Shown piece after piece: positions 33,066 to 44,500 of a stretch of DNA of 64,000 nt. Below the pieces are notes generated by a model. That model was not told the origin of the DNA, did not search any database, and saw nothing but the letters and a program-made list of their open reading frames with translations. The position numbers and the translations under genes were made by a program. The DNA lies in assembly GCA_030867875.1 (NCBI GenBank), contig JAOWCC010000019.1, positions 32,221,976-32,285,975 of the forward strand. The letters run 5' to 3'. Within the stretch, counting starts at the first letter, position 1, and every line of letters begins with the position of its first letter. The DNA comes from Actinernus sp. WN-2022 (taxonomy: Eukaryota; Cnidaria; Anthozoa; Actiniaria; Actinernidae).

Positions 33066-34133
33066 ACAGTTACAACAGGTCAAGCGTTGAGCAAGAAATG
33101 AAGTTAGTTTTCGAAATTTGATTTCATTCTTTGTTTCAAACTTCTATTAGTAAAACCAAACTTGCAAAATTCAAATTGAGCTCCAATCGAATTTTGATTG
33201 TATTTATGTGCAGAAGGCTTGTACAACTTATTCCATAGCGTATATGAATAGACCACCTCGAAGTTTTCGACGCCATTTTGAAAGATATGCAAGAATTCCT
33301 GGCGCGGTTACTCAGTCCCCATACAAACCACGCTTCGTCAAAGCGCTCTAAAGAAAATTGTAATTACGAACCGACAACAGAATTAAAGTAAGATAATAAA
33401 GATCATTTGCGAATTTAAACCCAGTAGGATGACTTTTCGGCCAGATGATTTTTGATCGAACTCTGCAAAGAACCGGGAAGAGGAGAAATTACGGATCACA
33501 AATGTACTGAAATAGCGAACTGAATATTAAAATAAGGGTTAAAGTAAACATTATATGTAGGAATAAAACTTTTTTGTGGTTTAAGTTAATTTCGAGAAGA
33601 AAAAAAACCATGTGCTTATGACGACGACGCCATGTTTTTGAACAGTTTACACCGTATTAAGTCCGATCAAAACTCATCCGGCAAAAGTCATCCTACTGGG
33701 TTCAAATTCACAAATGATATTTGTTCTTAACTTACCTTTGATTCTGTTGTCGGTTCTTGTAGAATTATTAGGTCAGCTTGCCGTAATTACAGTTTTCTTC
33801 AGAGCGCTTTAACGAAGTGTGTCCGAATTACAAAGGTTTGATGGGGACCGAGTAACCGCGCCAGGAATTCTTGCATACCTTTCAAAATGGCGTCGAAAAC
33901 TTCGAGGTGGTCTATTTTAGTCTCCTTCGCAGCCGTTGTTTGGGTCGTTACGCAAACGCTAGCCCCAAGAACGACTGCAAAGGAGACAATTTGAATTTAG
34001 GCTGTTTTGAATTTTGCAAGTTTCATTTCAACAATGGAAATTTGAAACGAAGAATAAAATCAAATTTCGAAAAATAAACTTCATTTCTGGCTCTTGGGAG
34101 GAACGCTTGACCTGTTTGGACTGTAAATGGAGT
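33066..34133. repeat. About 1-kb long inverted repeat
   Basis: Arms of several hundred bp: the minus-strand open frame at 33292-33104 and the plus-strand frame at 33871-34077 both begin near FQNGVENFEVVY, showing the same sequence inverted. Inner arms include GAATTCCTGGCGCGGTTACT / AGTAACCGCGCCAGGAATTC and AGTAGGATGACTTTT / AAAAGTCATCCTACT. The right arm has an extra stretch of about 70 bp (33920-33990). Transcripts would fold into a long hairpin. Confidence 0.8.
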
Positions 34134-35160
34134 GTCTGAGTTACACCGGCATCTACTCAAAACTTTCAAAGTGTCCATCAGGGTTTTCAAATGCGCTGCG
34201 ACTTGGCCTTGCTTACGACATGTTCGCGTTTGCCAGTGTAAATTTCACTGGACGAGTTCAGGTTGAATCTCTACAACGTTGGATGAAGAATCGTGTTGGT
34301 GACTGCCTTTACTAGTGCCTCACATACAGCTATCGACACCAATCAGTATTTGGTCCCAAGGTCTTAAATAAATAATTCTTCAGTTCTACCAACAATGAAA
34401 ACACAACATATCCAGGTGACATCGCCATCAAATGAATACGGGAATATGAGACTACAAGGAAATAGTAATCGCGCATTTTTAAAAACCTGGTTTCTCAGTA
34501 TCTCCTGAACCTCACACAAACTACCACTACCTCTCTGTAGATTGTCAAAGGTCTTCGAAGTCTATCTGCTGTACGATAGCATTTTGTTTTTAATCTTTCA
34601 CTTTTTAATCGATATCAGGCAAGCCAGAGCTTAAGCACGTCAATACATATCAACACAAGGTTTGTTTACCCAAGTTAGGCTGCAGCGAACACAATAAAAT
34701 GACGCAATTAAGTTATTTTCTGCAATGGCAAATGAGGATAATTGACTACGAGTTTGAGCTTACTAGTGAGTTCTATCAATCCACTATATTAAAAGGGATT
34801 ATCGCTGCACAAGTCATGCCAGTACTACACGCAAGGAATAATGTTACACCTTGACGTTGTCATGTTCTAAGCTCTTGTTGCGGCACAGCTATAGTGTACT
34901 CAATTCTTTCACTCTTGCTCGAAATCCGTTCGACGCCACGATTACACCATCTGAAAGGACAGCCGACTGGCCATGAACTAGTTTACCTGTGAACCCTAGG
35001 CCAGTGAGAACTCCTCGTTTACCTGGGAACTTCCTTTCGAAATGGTTAGGGTGCCTGCGATGTTTCGTTCTTCTAGACTGATTACTACCACTGATATGTT
35101 AATAAAAAGAAACGAGCACACCACGCAAGCGCAAAAGATTGACTGCATCAGAAGCTCAAA
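34134..35160. other. Gene-free stretch
   Basis: Only short open frames without motifs were seen. Confidence 0.4.
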
Positions 35161-35840
35161 CTCGTACCCAGACCCACTCTCGTACCCAGACCCTGTGTTT
35201 CACTGTGCATGCTCGACCGTCGAACATGCGCAGTAAATATAGGGTCTGAGTACAAGAATGACCCCAACACTGTATCTCCCTTAGATTGACTATCATCATC
35301 AATTGTCAAAATCGCTAGAATTGATTATAATCCTCAATTTAACCTAGAGGTTAAAACCAGTCAAGTATAAAGATAAACAATTATCGAATTCCGAACGGCG
35401 GTAGACGCGCTTAGTGTAGTGATCATGACGTCTGTACTACCAAGCACTACACGCAAACGGCTACGAGTTCGAGCCCTCAAATTTTTTTTTATCTCGTTTA
35501 CCTTCCTTTCTTGTTTACCTGTGAACCCTACCTCTAGGTGAGTAAGTCGTTTACCCGTGAACTCGTCCGATAGTTAGGGTTTGGTTTGTAGTTCGGGTTA
35601 GGGTTTGTCTTAGAATTATGATTATAATCAATTCTAGCGATTTTGACAATTGATAATAGTCAATCTAAGAGAGATGACGCGTTGATGTCCCATAAGCTCA
35701 CACTCGTACCCAGACCCTGTTTCTCACTGTGCATACTCCACCGTCGAAAATGCGCAGTAAATATAGGGTTTGGGTACGAGTGACCCAGACCCGATGTTTC
35801 TTACTGCGCATGCTCGACGACATCGGGTTTGGGACGATAT
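35160..35840. repeat. Cluster of 85-bp palindromic repeats inside an inverted repeat
   Basis: CTCGTACCCAGACCCTGT ... ATAGGGTCTGAGTAC units occur at about 35166-35256 and 35704-35782, with a third partial unit to 35835; each is a near palindrome. Between them GATTGACTATCATCATCAAT and ATTGATAATAGTCAATC (35284 and 35650) form a wider inverted repeat. Confidence 0.7.
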
Positions 35841-36640
35841 TGTCAGAAGGGAACAGCATCAACCTATTTAAAACGTTCTTTCAACTTATCAACACTTATT
35901 ATTATTAAATAAAGTTAATAATCAATATCAAATGATTCACATCATCTAACTACTTATAAATGACTAATAGTTAATATACTGATTTAGATATTATTAATTT
36001 CATTAGTAAAATATTATTTACTTTTAACTTCTAGTTAGACAAATTTTATATTAAATATATTTGAACTAAGATATATGTTTCCTTTAAATTCCCCTCTTAA
36101 ACTAACTTGGTCAAAACCATGATCCATAACCATGCGTTATTCGTCGTCGTAAAAGCTCTGGTCTTTAGGAGTTTGTTGTTGTTGTAGCTTAGAGAACAGT
36201 CATGCAATCTTGCGGGAATTTGTGTGGCAAATTCTGGATAGAAATCCATTTTCATGACGTCACGCATACAAATTGTGCTCCTAAATGTGAGGAGTTTTTC
36301 CTAGTGAGAGGTAAACTCAACTTCTCACAAGAATGAACGTCTTTGCTGGTAGGCTTGTAAATCTTAAAGCAGCAAAGAAAATTATATGAAATATGGACTA
36401 TATAGGCCCTCTAGTTTGACATCTTAGGCAAAAAATAGGCTACTTGCGGTTGGTAGAAATGCCATGTTGTCAATCCTAGCCACATCACCCAGTCACCAAA
36501 TATTGTAAGATAACTTCTCTTTTAATTTGTCGAGGTATTTTTGATCATACTTTTCTGTTACTCTGGTATGAGTTAAGACACTTGGTATTGAACAGCTAGA
36601 TCGGATTTCAAATTTTAATGACTATAAATAAATCAAATCC
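35841..36640. other. AT-rich gene-free stretch
   Basis: Very AT-rich around 35880-36080, with no coding or repeat structure recognised. Confidence 0.4.
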
Positions 36641-36644
36641 CACG

Positions 36645-36875
36645 GGAATACCAAATAGGGTCATGACCTTACATCAGTTGACCGACAATACTAAATATGG
36701 CCCTTTAGTAGATCAAGGGTACACCAAAGCAGAGATAAAAATCGTGTCACGATCTATTGAACACGATATGGCCCCAGTTTAGATTTATGGGGTACACCAA
36801 ATGCAAAGATCAAAATCGTGTCACGATCTAATGAACATGATATGACCCTAATGTAGACCAGGGGTACACCAATTG
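36645..36875 (+). repeat. Tandem repeat of about 77 bp, 2-3 copies
   Basis: GGGTACACCAAA(T/G)GCA and AATCGTGTCACGATCTA repeat in order, followed by GA(A)CA(C/T)GATATG(G/A)CCC. The unit contains the palindrome TCGTGTCACGA. Confidence 0.72.
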
Positions 36876-39335
36876 CATATATTTTCTAAGTAGTTTCTAA
36901 GCCTTATCTCTCATCTCCTGGGGCTGCTTGAGGAAAGTTGAAAACTAGGCTGGACCTAAATAACCTCGGGTATAAGATCACTCTTAAAAGGTACAAAATT
37001 GGAGCATGGCAATAGCACATTTCTAAAAGCCCAACTCAAAAGAGAATCGAAAATACGTACAACAGTCAGATTGTAGAAATTATCAAAAAGATCCTGTTCC
37101 CAGTAAAATAAATAGCCTAAGCACTAGGACAGAACACGTCCCAGAGTCTAAAAAGTAAGACGAAATAGAAGTAGTGGACGACTATCACGAAAGCATATCA
37201 AACCGTTGCAAAACAACATTAAAACTTCATTCGTAACCACAAAACTGGACTGCAAGAAGTTGACAATGTTCTTCAATAGCTTTTAATTTGATGAAGTATT
37301 TTCGTGGTGAAGTAGCTAATTGAGTTAGCATATTAATTCCGTTGTATTCATATTTTCACATTATATTATTTATATTTTTAACATCCTCATTAAACATAAT
37401 TCGGAACTATTGTTTTCGAAATTTCATAGTGATTATCAATAATATTAATAAAATTCAGGTTGCAATATTTCTAAACACTTGGCATTTTTCGAAACCAGCA
37501 GCAAGGAAAACATAAATGTAGCTAGAATATTTTCAGGTTTACTGCGACGGCGTATTAATGGAAAACTAAAGTTGATCTGTTATTACTTACTAAGCAAAGC
37601 ATCTATTGAGGATTACTCCAGTCTGGTTTGGCTGAGACAGTAATTACGTTAGTCAGGAGGGGGAAAATCAGTGTATAAAATACTAATCACAAATGTAGGT
37701 TTAACTCGGGTAACAGGCGGTATGCTACTAGAGTTCTCTCACACAGCACAAAGACCACAGTGAAATCCAACCTCATACCCAAAGGCTTTATGCGCCTAAC
37801 CATAGCAAGGACTGGGCACTAATCAAGCATTAAGCTGAGAATTTGTCACACTTCCAGGGTGGCTTTGAAGGCGGAAGGTTATGCACTAGTCGATTCCAGC
37901 AACGCCCATTTCCCTTCCACCCCGCATTAGACAATTTTGAAAAACAAATTCCACACGGTGGAGACAAGCTAGGTGTTCAAATGCCCCTCAGTGGAGCCAA
38001 AGAAATAAGGAAAATTCCACACCCCCGGTAACATCCATACAGACAACGAGGTCAACAAAGAAGCTGGTTTCTTTCCGATAATTATTTTCAGTGAGTGTAA
38101 AACGCCTTATCACGGAGTAGAATATTAGAGATCTTTTTTTTAAACACCAGACGTTTTTCACAACATGGACATCACAAGACAGAGAGAACACTGGACTGAA
38201 AACGGTGGTAAAATCTTACTAACTTCGAACGCGTTTCTTGTCGATCAACAGGGACGGGAAGTTCACGTATTACGCGACGACGTCAGATCGTGCCCCAAAA
38301 AAGGAAAATTTGAGTTCCGGTTGCCGTTGTAAATGCCCCACTCCCGGGATCTCAAATTATGCAAATGTTCCACCACTGATGCATTATGCGTTCGGGCTCC
38401 ATAAAAAAAAAAATCGTCGTTTACCTGGAAACTTGTTTTTTAAGTGGTTAGGGTAAGTTTTATGGTTCGGGTTCATAGCGCGTGCCGAACCATTACTACG
38501 CCATCTTGGATTAGGCGCGCAAAGGCCCATGGGTACGAGGGTGCTTTTTGTGTGTCTCCTTTGAAAACTTTGATTCTTTTCAGTGCAAATTGTGAACTTT
38601 TCGGAAATTTCTTTTCTAGGTGTACAGCCAAACGAGTAGCAGAGTAATCCCCCGCAATCACACCTCTCATCGTCCGGCGAGACTTTTCTATTCACAACAC
38701 CGCTACGTCAAATGAGCAAGAACACGCATAGAACTTCGCCTCCAGAAAAGGCACCAATTAAAAAAAACAGTTCATAGATTTGTAAACATGCACCTAAGGC
38801 AGTGCCTTTACAACAGTAAAATATAATTTCCCTTTCTTTGTTTAACACTATCACTTTGTTAATTAATCATTTAATAATTCATTAATTAAAAACTACTATC
38901 ACTACAATTTTTTTGTGTTGGTCCATCATCAAAACCAATCGCGATGGTGATTACCTCGTTGGAGACACAATCTGCAGCCCATTAACGCACAAGCAACGGT
39001 GGCACACCAAGGACAAGCATTTTGGGCACCCCTACATTTTAGCTACGCGTGCTAAAACATTTTCGGCACGGCGGCACGGCGGCACCACTTATTTGTCGTG
39101 TAAATGGGAATGTTCCGAGTACGCGTGCGCGAAGATCAAGGGGTGCTGAGACCTTGTGAAAAGGTACTAGTCTCTGTGCGCCTGTTTGGAGTGCCATGCC
39201 CAAGACGCTTGTCGGCTTTAGAAAGATCGAGGGCCCACAGAGCCAAATCCTTACTCATCCTTGTTTTGCGAACATGCATGTAACTTCTTCTCAACTGATA
39301 TTCAATACCTTGTTCCCCGATAGATGCCTCACTTG
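36876..39335. other. Gene-free stretch
   Basis: Open frames under 105 codons, no motifs. 38490-38535 carries an end of the 13313 MITE family (CGCCATCTTGGATTAGGCGC). Confidence 0.4.
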
Positions 39336-39339
39336 TCAC

Positions 39340-39640
39340 GCACAAAGGTTTCGGCGTGATGCTTTTGGGTAAATAGGCCACTTCCGCGGTAAGTTTTACT
39401 TGTCACGCACAAAGGTTTCAATACGAGGCTCCGTGCTAAATTAATTTTATTCTTTTCTCTGTGAATTTAGCACGGGGCCTTGTATTGAAACCTTTGTGCA
39501 TGACAAGTAAAGCATATCGCGGAAGTGGGCTATTAAAGTTATGCTTTTCTCGGAGAATAGAATAAATTTCATTTACCCCGTAGCCTCGTGTTGAAATCTT
39601 TGTGCGTGACAAGTGAAGCATATATCGAAAGTGGACATAT
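39340..39640. mobile_element. Nested hairpin repeats, CTTGTCACGCACAAAGGTTT family
   Basis: ACTTGTCACGCACAAAGGTT occurs twice directly (39331-39351, 39399-39419) and inverted twice (AACCTTTGTGCATGACAAGT near 39488, AATCTTTGTGCGTGACAAGT near 39595). The core 39399-39508 is a strong hairpin. Confidence 0.7.
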
Positions 39641-40051
39641 TAAGTAATAGAAGAACTTTACTACGACGAAAATACATTTTAGAATTAAAAGCTTTCTTGA
39701 TTGTTGTTTGGGTGGCTCTTCTGATTGGACGAAATGAGTTTCTACGCAGAAGTAGTTTTAAATCAGTTTTAGTGGATTGAAGCATTAACTAACTAGTGGT
39801 GGGAATTTATCCGGTGGATAGTTACTCTTTCAACAAATTGGGCCGTTAACGAGTCAAATTATAGATCAACAGTAAAACTAACACCCCATTCACGCTAAAG
39901 ATTACATGTGTAAAAGCTGTTCAATTAAACAAGTTTAAAATAATACATGTTCACACCGCATGCTCGCTGGCGCTAAACTAGTTTCAAACTGACCTGTTCA
40001 AGGTAGTCTTAACCCTGTGTTACTAAACACATTCAAGACAAGGGGCTAGAT

Positions 40052-40444
40052 TAGCCTGCTATGCAGACGAATTTTTTTCACTCATAAATTCGAAGAAAAA
40101 AAACTAACGTCTGCTTACCCGAGCGCTTAATTAGTTTCCAATATGCAAGCACGACGTCAGCACGTTTGTTTTATTTTACTGTCCAATCAAAGCCATTGTT
40201 AGAATTTTAGTGAATTGGCGCGCCAGTGAACACTCTCCTATGATTGGTCAATGGTAAATGTATTGTCTGAATTCCTTTTAAATGTAACATTACGTCACTT
40301 TCCACGATATGGAAGGTAAAATATGATTGGTCTATAACACAATGAGGTGTGCATATTGGAAACTAATTAAGCGCTCGGGTAAGCAGACGTTACTTTTTAC
40401 TTCGAATCTATGAGGGTGAAAAAATACGTCTGCATAGCAGGCTA
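40052..40444. mobile_element. 393-bp MITE with about 100-bp TIRs and 9-bp target duplication
   Basis: Ends TAGCCTGCTATGCAGACG / CGTCTGCATAGCAGGCTA; arms of about 100 bp continue through GTCTGCTTACCCGAGCGCTT and TAATTAGTTTCCAATATGCA. GGGCTAGAT is repeated exactly at 40043-40051 and 40445-40453. A 9-bp duplication with long TIRs resembles Mutator-like elements. No transposase. Confidence 0.85.
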
Positions 40445-40453
40445 GGGCTAGAT

Positions 40454-41240
40454 AAACTCAGTTTAATTAAACAGGTTTAGTCGGTGTGAATGGGTTATAA
40501 CAACAATCCAACTTTTTTTTATCGCAACAGCTAGTATTAAAGTATCGAGTAACGTTCAGAAGTAAGCAATGCATATCAAACAAACCTTGGACCACATAGT
40601 CTGCCACTCACTCAGAAATAGGTGGCTGCTGTACATTGGACCACAATCCCTTGCGAGCCTAACTCAGTCCAAATAATACTTACATATCTATTCTCTTAAA
40701 TAACAACATTCTTTTCGCATAACTTTTTAAACTTTTAAATTATTTCAGAGTGATCCCATTTATAACGGTTTAAAGTTTTTCACACGCGAAGAATTGTGGA
40801 TCAGAGTACAAGTCGCCATTTCTGGTACGGTTGTTCACATTCGGGTTCATAGTAATCGAAACTATCCAAATTCCAATCGAATAGCACCACCTTAGTCTAA
40901 CCTAGATGACAGAACAACACTTGTTATCCTCGGTTGATGAAACGGCAGATGCCACCAAGAGAACGTGAGATTTCCTCACTCATGGCTAACCTTCGTTATT
41001 TCCATGCAATAGTCAAAAGTGTCACTTTCTCTGCGAGTAACAATATCCTCTCCAGCAAGTAAGGGGACAGCATATTTTTCAATATTTCTATACCTCTTTA
41101 AGACTGATTTTCATTTCCTCGCGCACCAAATAAATATCATATAACACATTTTTTTCTCGAGAATATCTTTCTGTCGCTCAAAAGGGAAGCTATTTACAAT
41201 ATCGATAGCATAATATATCATCTCTGGTATAGTATCACTT
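40454..41240. other. Region downstream of PDE8
   Basis: Likely PDE8 3'UTR and flank. No polyadenylation site was assigned and nothing else was recognised. Confidence 0.4.
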
Positions 41241-41250
41241 AAATAGATGA

Positions 41251-41440
41251 ACACTACTTCATGTGGCTATGCTGAAATCAGGTCACCTGAAGATGATGAC
41301 GTCATAGTTGCTATTGTGGTGTCACTGACGTCATGTGGCTATGCTGAAATCAGGACGTCACCTGAAGACGATGTCACAGTTGCTATGGTGGTCATTGACG
41401 TCATATGTTACTATGCTGAAGCCAGTGACGTCACAGATGA
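41251..41440 (+). repeat. 75-bp tandem repeats with TGACGTCA sites at the PDE8 stop
   Basis: TCATGTGGCTATGCTGAAAT occurs at 41259 and 41332; a diverged third unit (TCATATGTTACTATGCTGAA) at 41401 overlaps the PDE8 stop codon. Perfect CRE palindromes TGACGTCA are at 41297, 41326, 41396 and 41426. Confidence 0.85.
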
Positions 41441-41590
41441 CGACGGAGCATCTGAGGAGAGTGCAGATGTTGATGTAGTGGAGACCGTGGAAGCTGTGTG
41501 GAGGGTAGTATTAGCTGGGCTACCGGCTGAAGTGGTGGTTGTAGTTGGACTTGTAGAAGTCGTGCTTGATTCAGTGGTGCGATTAGCATC
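41411..41590 (-). CDS. PDE8: PDE8 terminal coding exon, Ser/Thr-rich tail
   Basis: Acceptor TTATTTCAG at 41591; stop TAG at 41413-41411. It encodes [20 protein letters not shown] and a further Ser/Thr/Ala-rich run ending VTSLASA. It is low-complexity and mucin-like, with no match to the vertebrate PDE8 end; it could be a phosphorylated disordered tail. The last codons overlap a partial copy of the tandem repeat that follows. Confidence 0.78.
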   Translation of the reverse strand, partial: DANRTTESSTTSTSPTTTTTSAGSPANTTLHTASTVSTTSTSALSSDAPSSSVTSLASA

Positions 41591-44500
41591 CTGAAATAAG
41601 ATATCTCACAGGTCACCAGGGTATTCTGTTTAGTGGGGGAGAAGGGGAGGAAGCTTTCCCCCAAACACTCCAGCTCCTCAATATACTAGACCCATCCCCA
41701 CCAAAATAAAAACTCCAGGTAAAAACTATTTTGCATTTCAATATACAATGTAACTTTTAACTCGAGCATCTAAATTGTAAAAGTTTTCAGGGGGAGCATG
41801 CCCCCGAACCCTTCGCCTACTCGAAACGTCCTCCCAAAACCAAAATATTCTAGACAGAACCCTGGTCACTAACCAACTCCTATAATCTGATTTCTTTTTA
41901 CTTCATTTCTAATCCATTTAATACGAATACCTACATTGTGGGTAGGCCGCAAAAGCTGGAAAATACCCTAAAATTACATCGCCTAGAAAATGCACGTTTC
42001 TGGAGTGGCCCATCCTGCTTATCATAGTTTCGCGTGGTGTTACGCGTTACTGCTAAATTCGGATCTCCAATAAACCTAGTGCTCTGACCGAGCCACCATT
42101 GGCGAATGAACAATAGGGTGGCCAAGCACAAAAAAGAACATGGCTTACCAAATAATACGACTAACCCTAACCAACAAACCACAAATTCCCTTCCGATCAG
42201 CTAGGACTTTACCAAGTTCTCTCTCTCTTACAAGCTGGCTGTGTTTATGATAATTACGAGCACACCTATGTATTCCCTAACAATAACAATTTTTAGAAGC
42301 ATGTGGATTTTGCTTAAGAGATCCATAAAAAACGGAGCGTCAATTTCAAGCCCTAAAAAAATTAGACGACCGAAGTCCCCCTCCCCTCTCCCCCCGGGCT
42401 AAGAACATAGCTACAGAAATAACGACGCGTACTGAGACGCCTCCAGTTTTCAAGTTTCCAAACTAAACAAAGAAACAGACATTACACTTTGACGGTAGGT
42501 GTATGGATACCAATAACGTTAATCACACAGTTTATTGGTCACGATTAGGAATCACTCAACACAGTGCAATTAAGCTCAATGGAGATTTGGCGTTATTTTC
42601 CTAAATCAGGCGATTTTCTTAGTGGTTAATAGAAAGTGAAAACTTGAAGCACTTAGTAATTATACTGTTACAGAAACCATGTCCTTGGAAACTCTCCTCC
42701 AAATTAGAAATTTGTGAGTTGATTGCATGTGGATTTTTACTATTTTGAGAAAACCAAATTGCGATTAAAAAGTGCCTAAAAGCCCATTTTTAAATCATTC
42801 ATATCGATTCTACATCAAGTGAAAAGGTGAATAGTAACATATTTCGTGATTTGAATATTGCGTCTGAGTTATAGAGGTTTGTATTTCCAATATGCTAATT
42901 ATGTGACGTCACAGGAGGCCAACAAAAGGTCATTTCTTTCTCCTTGTGAATGAAACTATTTCTGATTTATACAAAATATTTGGTAAACATGGATAAATAA
43001 AACATATCAACAACAAACCTAACTAACATATGGTGCCCGAGCCGGGAATCGAACCTGGGACCGCAGTGGTGAGAGGCGAGTGTGTTATACCTGCATCATG
43101 TGTAGAAAAAATATATATTTCTGCCAGCACGTTTTTGTATAATAAATGAACCTCCTGTGACATCACATAATTAGCATATTGGAAACAGAAACCTTTATAA
43201 CTCATAGACAACACTCAAATCAATAAATATTTTGCTATTTACCTATATTCACTTGATGTCGATTTTAATTATTATTTTTTAAATGGGCTTATAGGCACTT
43301 TACAATGCTCAGCCACTACGAACAGGGATGTTGTCGTTATTGTGGTTCCAAGTCCTTCGGAAACCCTCAATAAAAAAGCAATTATTGGACGAGGCTGATC
43401 AATATATGATTTGTTCATGGCGAGCTAGCAGTTATTTACAGAGGCAGAGTACAAGAACTGATAGCGAGACACAGACAGATCATGATATTTTGCTCAGCCT
43501 CGACCAATAATTGTTTTATCATTCAACAAAATATGACTTTACCTCGAATGTCGAAACTGGACATTTGAGTCTCCAATAGATTGCAAATCTAGCCCGCTAG
43601 CAGTTCTTATGGTACCATGGTTGCCAGGGGTTCTCTTTCGAGCCTCTGGAACCCAGGGTATTCTTATGGGTGTTTTTTTCGGATTGGACTACCTGTGTTG
43701 CGCGGTCAAAATGGGGCAAGGAGAAAAGGAAATAAGTCCCCTTCCCCTCCTTCCCTTTTCTCCTCGCCCCATTTTGGCCGCGCACCACAGGTAGCCCAAT
43801 CCGAAATTGGTATTGCAAAAAAACACCCATAAGAGCTGCTAGCAGGCTGCTGCAAATCACAAAACAGTCACTAGTGCGCATGCTCAGAAAATTATATACA
43901 GCAAACAATTATTTGCAGGTGAATCAACCAATCAGAATTCGGGATGAGAGTCGAATGACGACTACAGTTAGCAAAAGTCATAGCATATAAGAAACCGAGT
44001 CATTCGCTTTTATCACACGACGGCCAAACCTCGTACTGAGCAGTTTCAGAATGAGTTCAGACGGTTGTTTTTTTTATTCTCCTCCATGAGTGTGAAAGGT
44101 AGAACCTGTTATCAAGTCTTGGTAACGCTGCGAAGCCATAGCTGAAAACGTTTCTGATCTTCCTATTTTGACAATTTTCAGTAGATGGTGAAAATAATTG
44201 CAAGTCATCTAAATTTTAATACCGGTATTTCGAATTTTTCTGTGTGACTGTCACCGGTACCACTTAGACAACAAGAACCAATCCCATTGCAGAACGAAAA
44301 CAAAGAATTCCAACTTACGGTTATCTGAGCCAATCAGGGTCGAGTACAATACAAGTACTTCAACTTGTCCGAGTTTTGATCCGATAAAGGCAAATTTGGT
44401 GAACTAGTTTTGATGTCAAAGTCTTGAATGACGAATATCTTGTGGATATGTTAGGATTTGTATTCAGTTGGAATGCTCTGTTTTCGTTCTGCAATGTGAT

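Noticed and set aside
33871..34077. Conserved small protein starting MHTFQNGVENFEV, seen twice
   Set aside because: The two copies are the two arms of one inverted repeat, so the similarity is at the DNA level.
35395..35475. tRNA-like segment with GAGTTCGAGCCC
   Set aside because: Stems do not close and the A box is poor; at most a SINE relic.
43031..43100. tRNA gene on the minus strand (perfect B box, GGGCACCA-like end)
   Set aside because: No 5' acceptor strand pairs with the 3' end, the A box is absent, and the sequence matches the head of the local SINE family.
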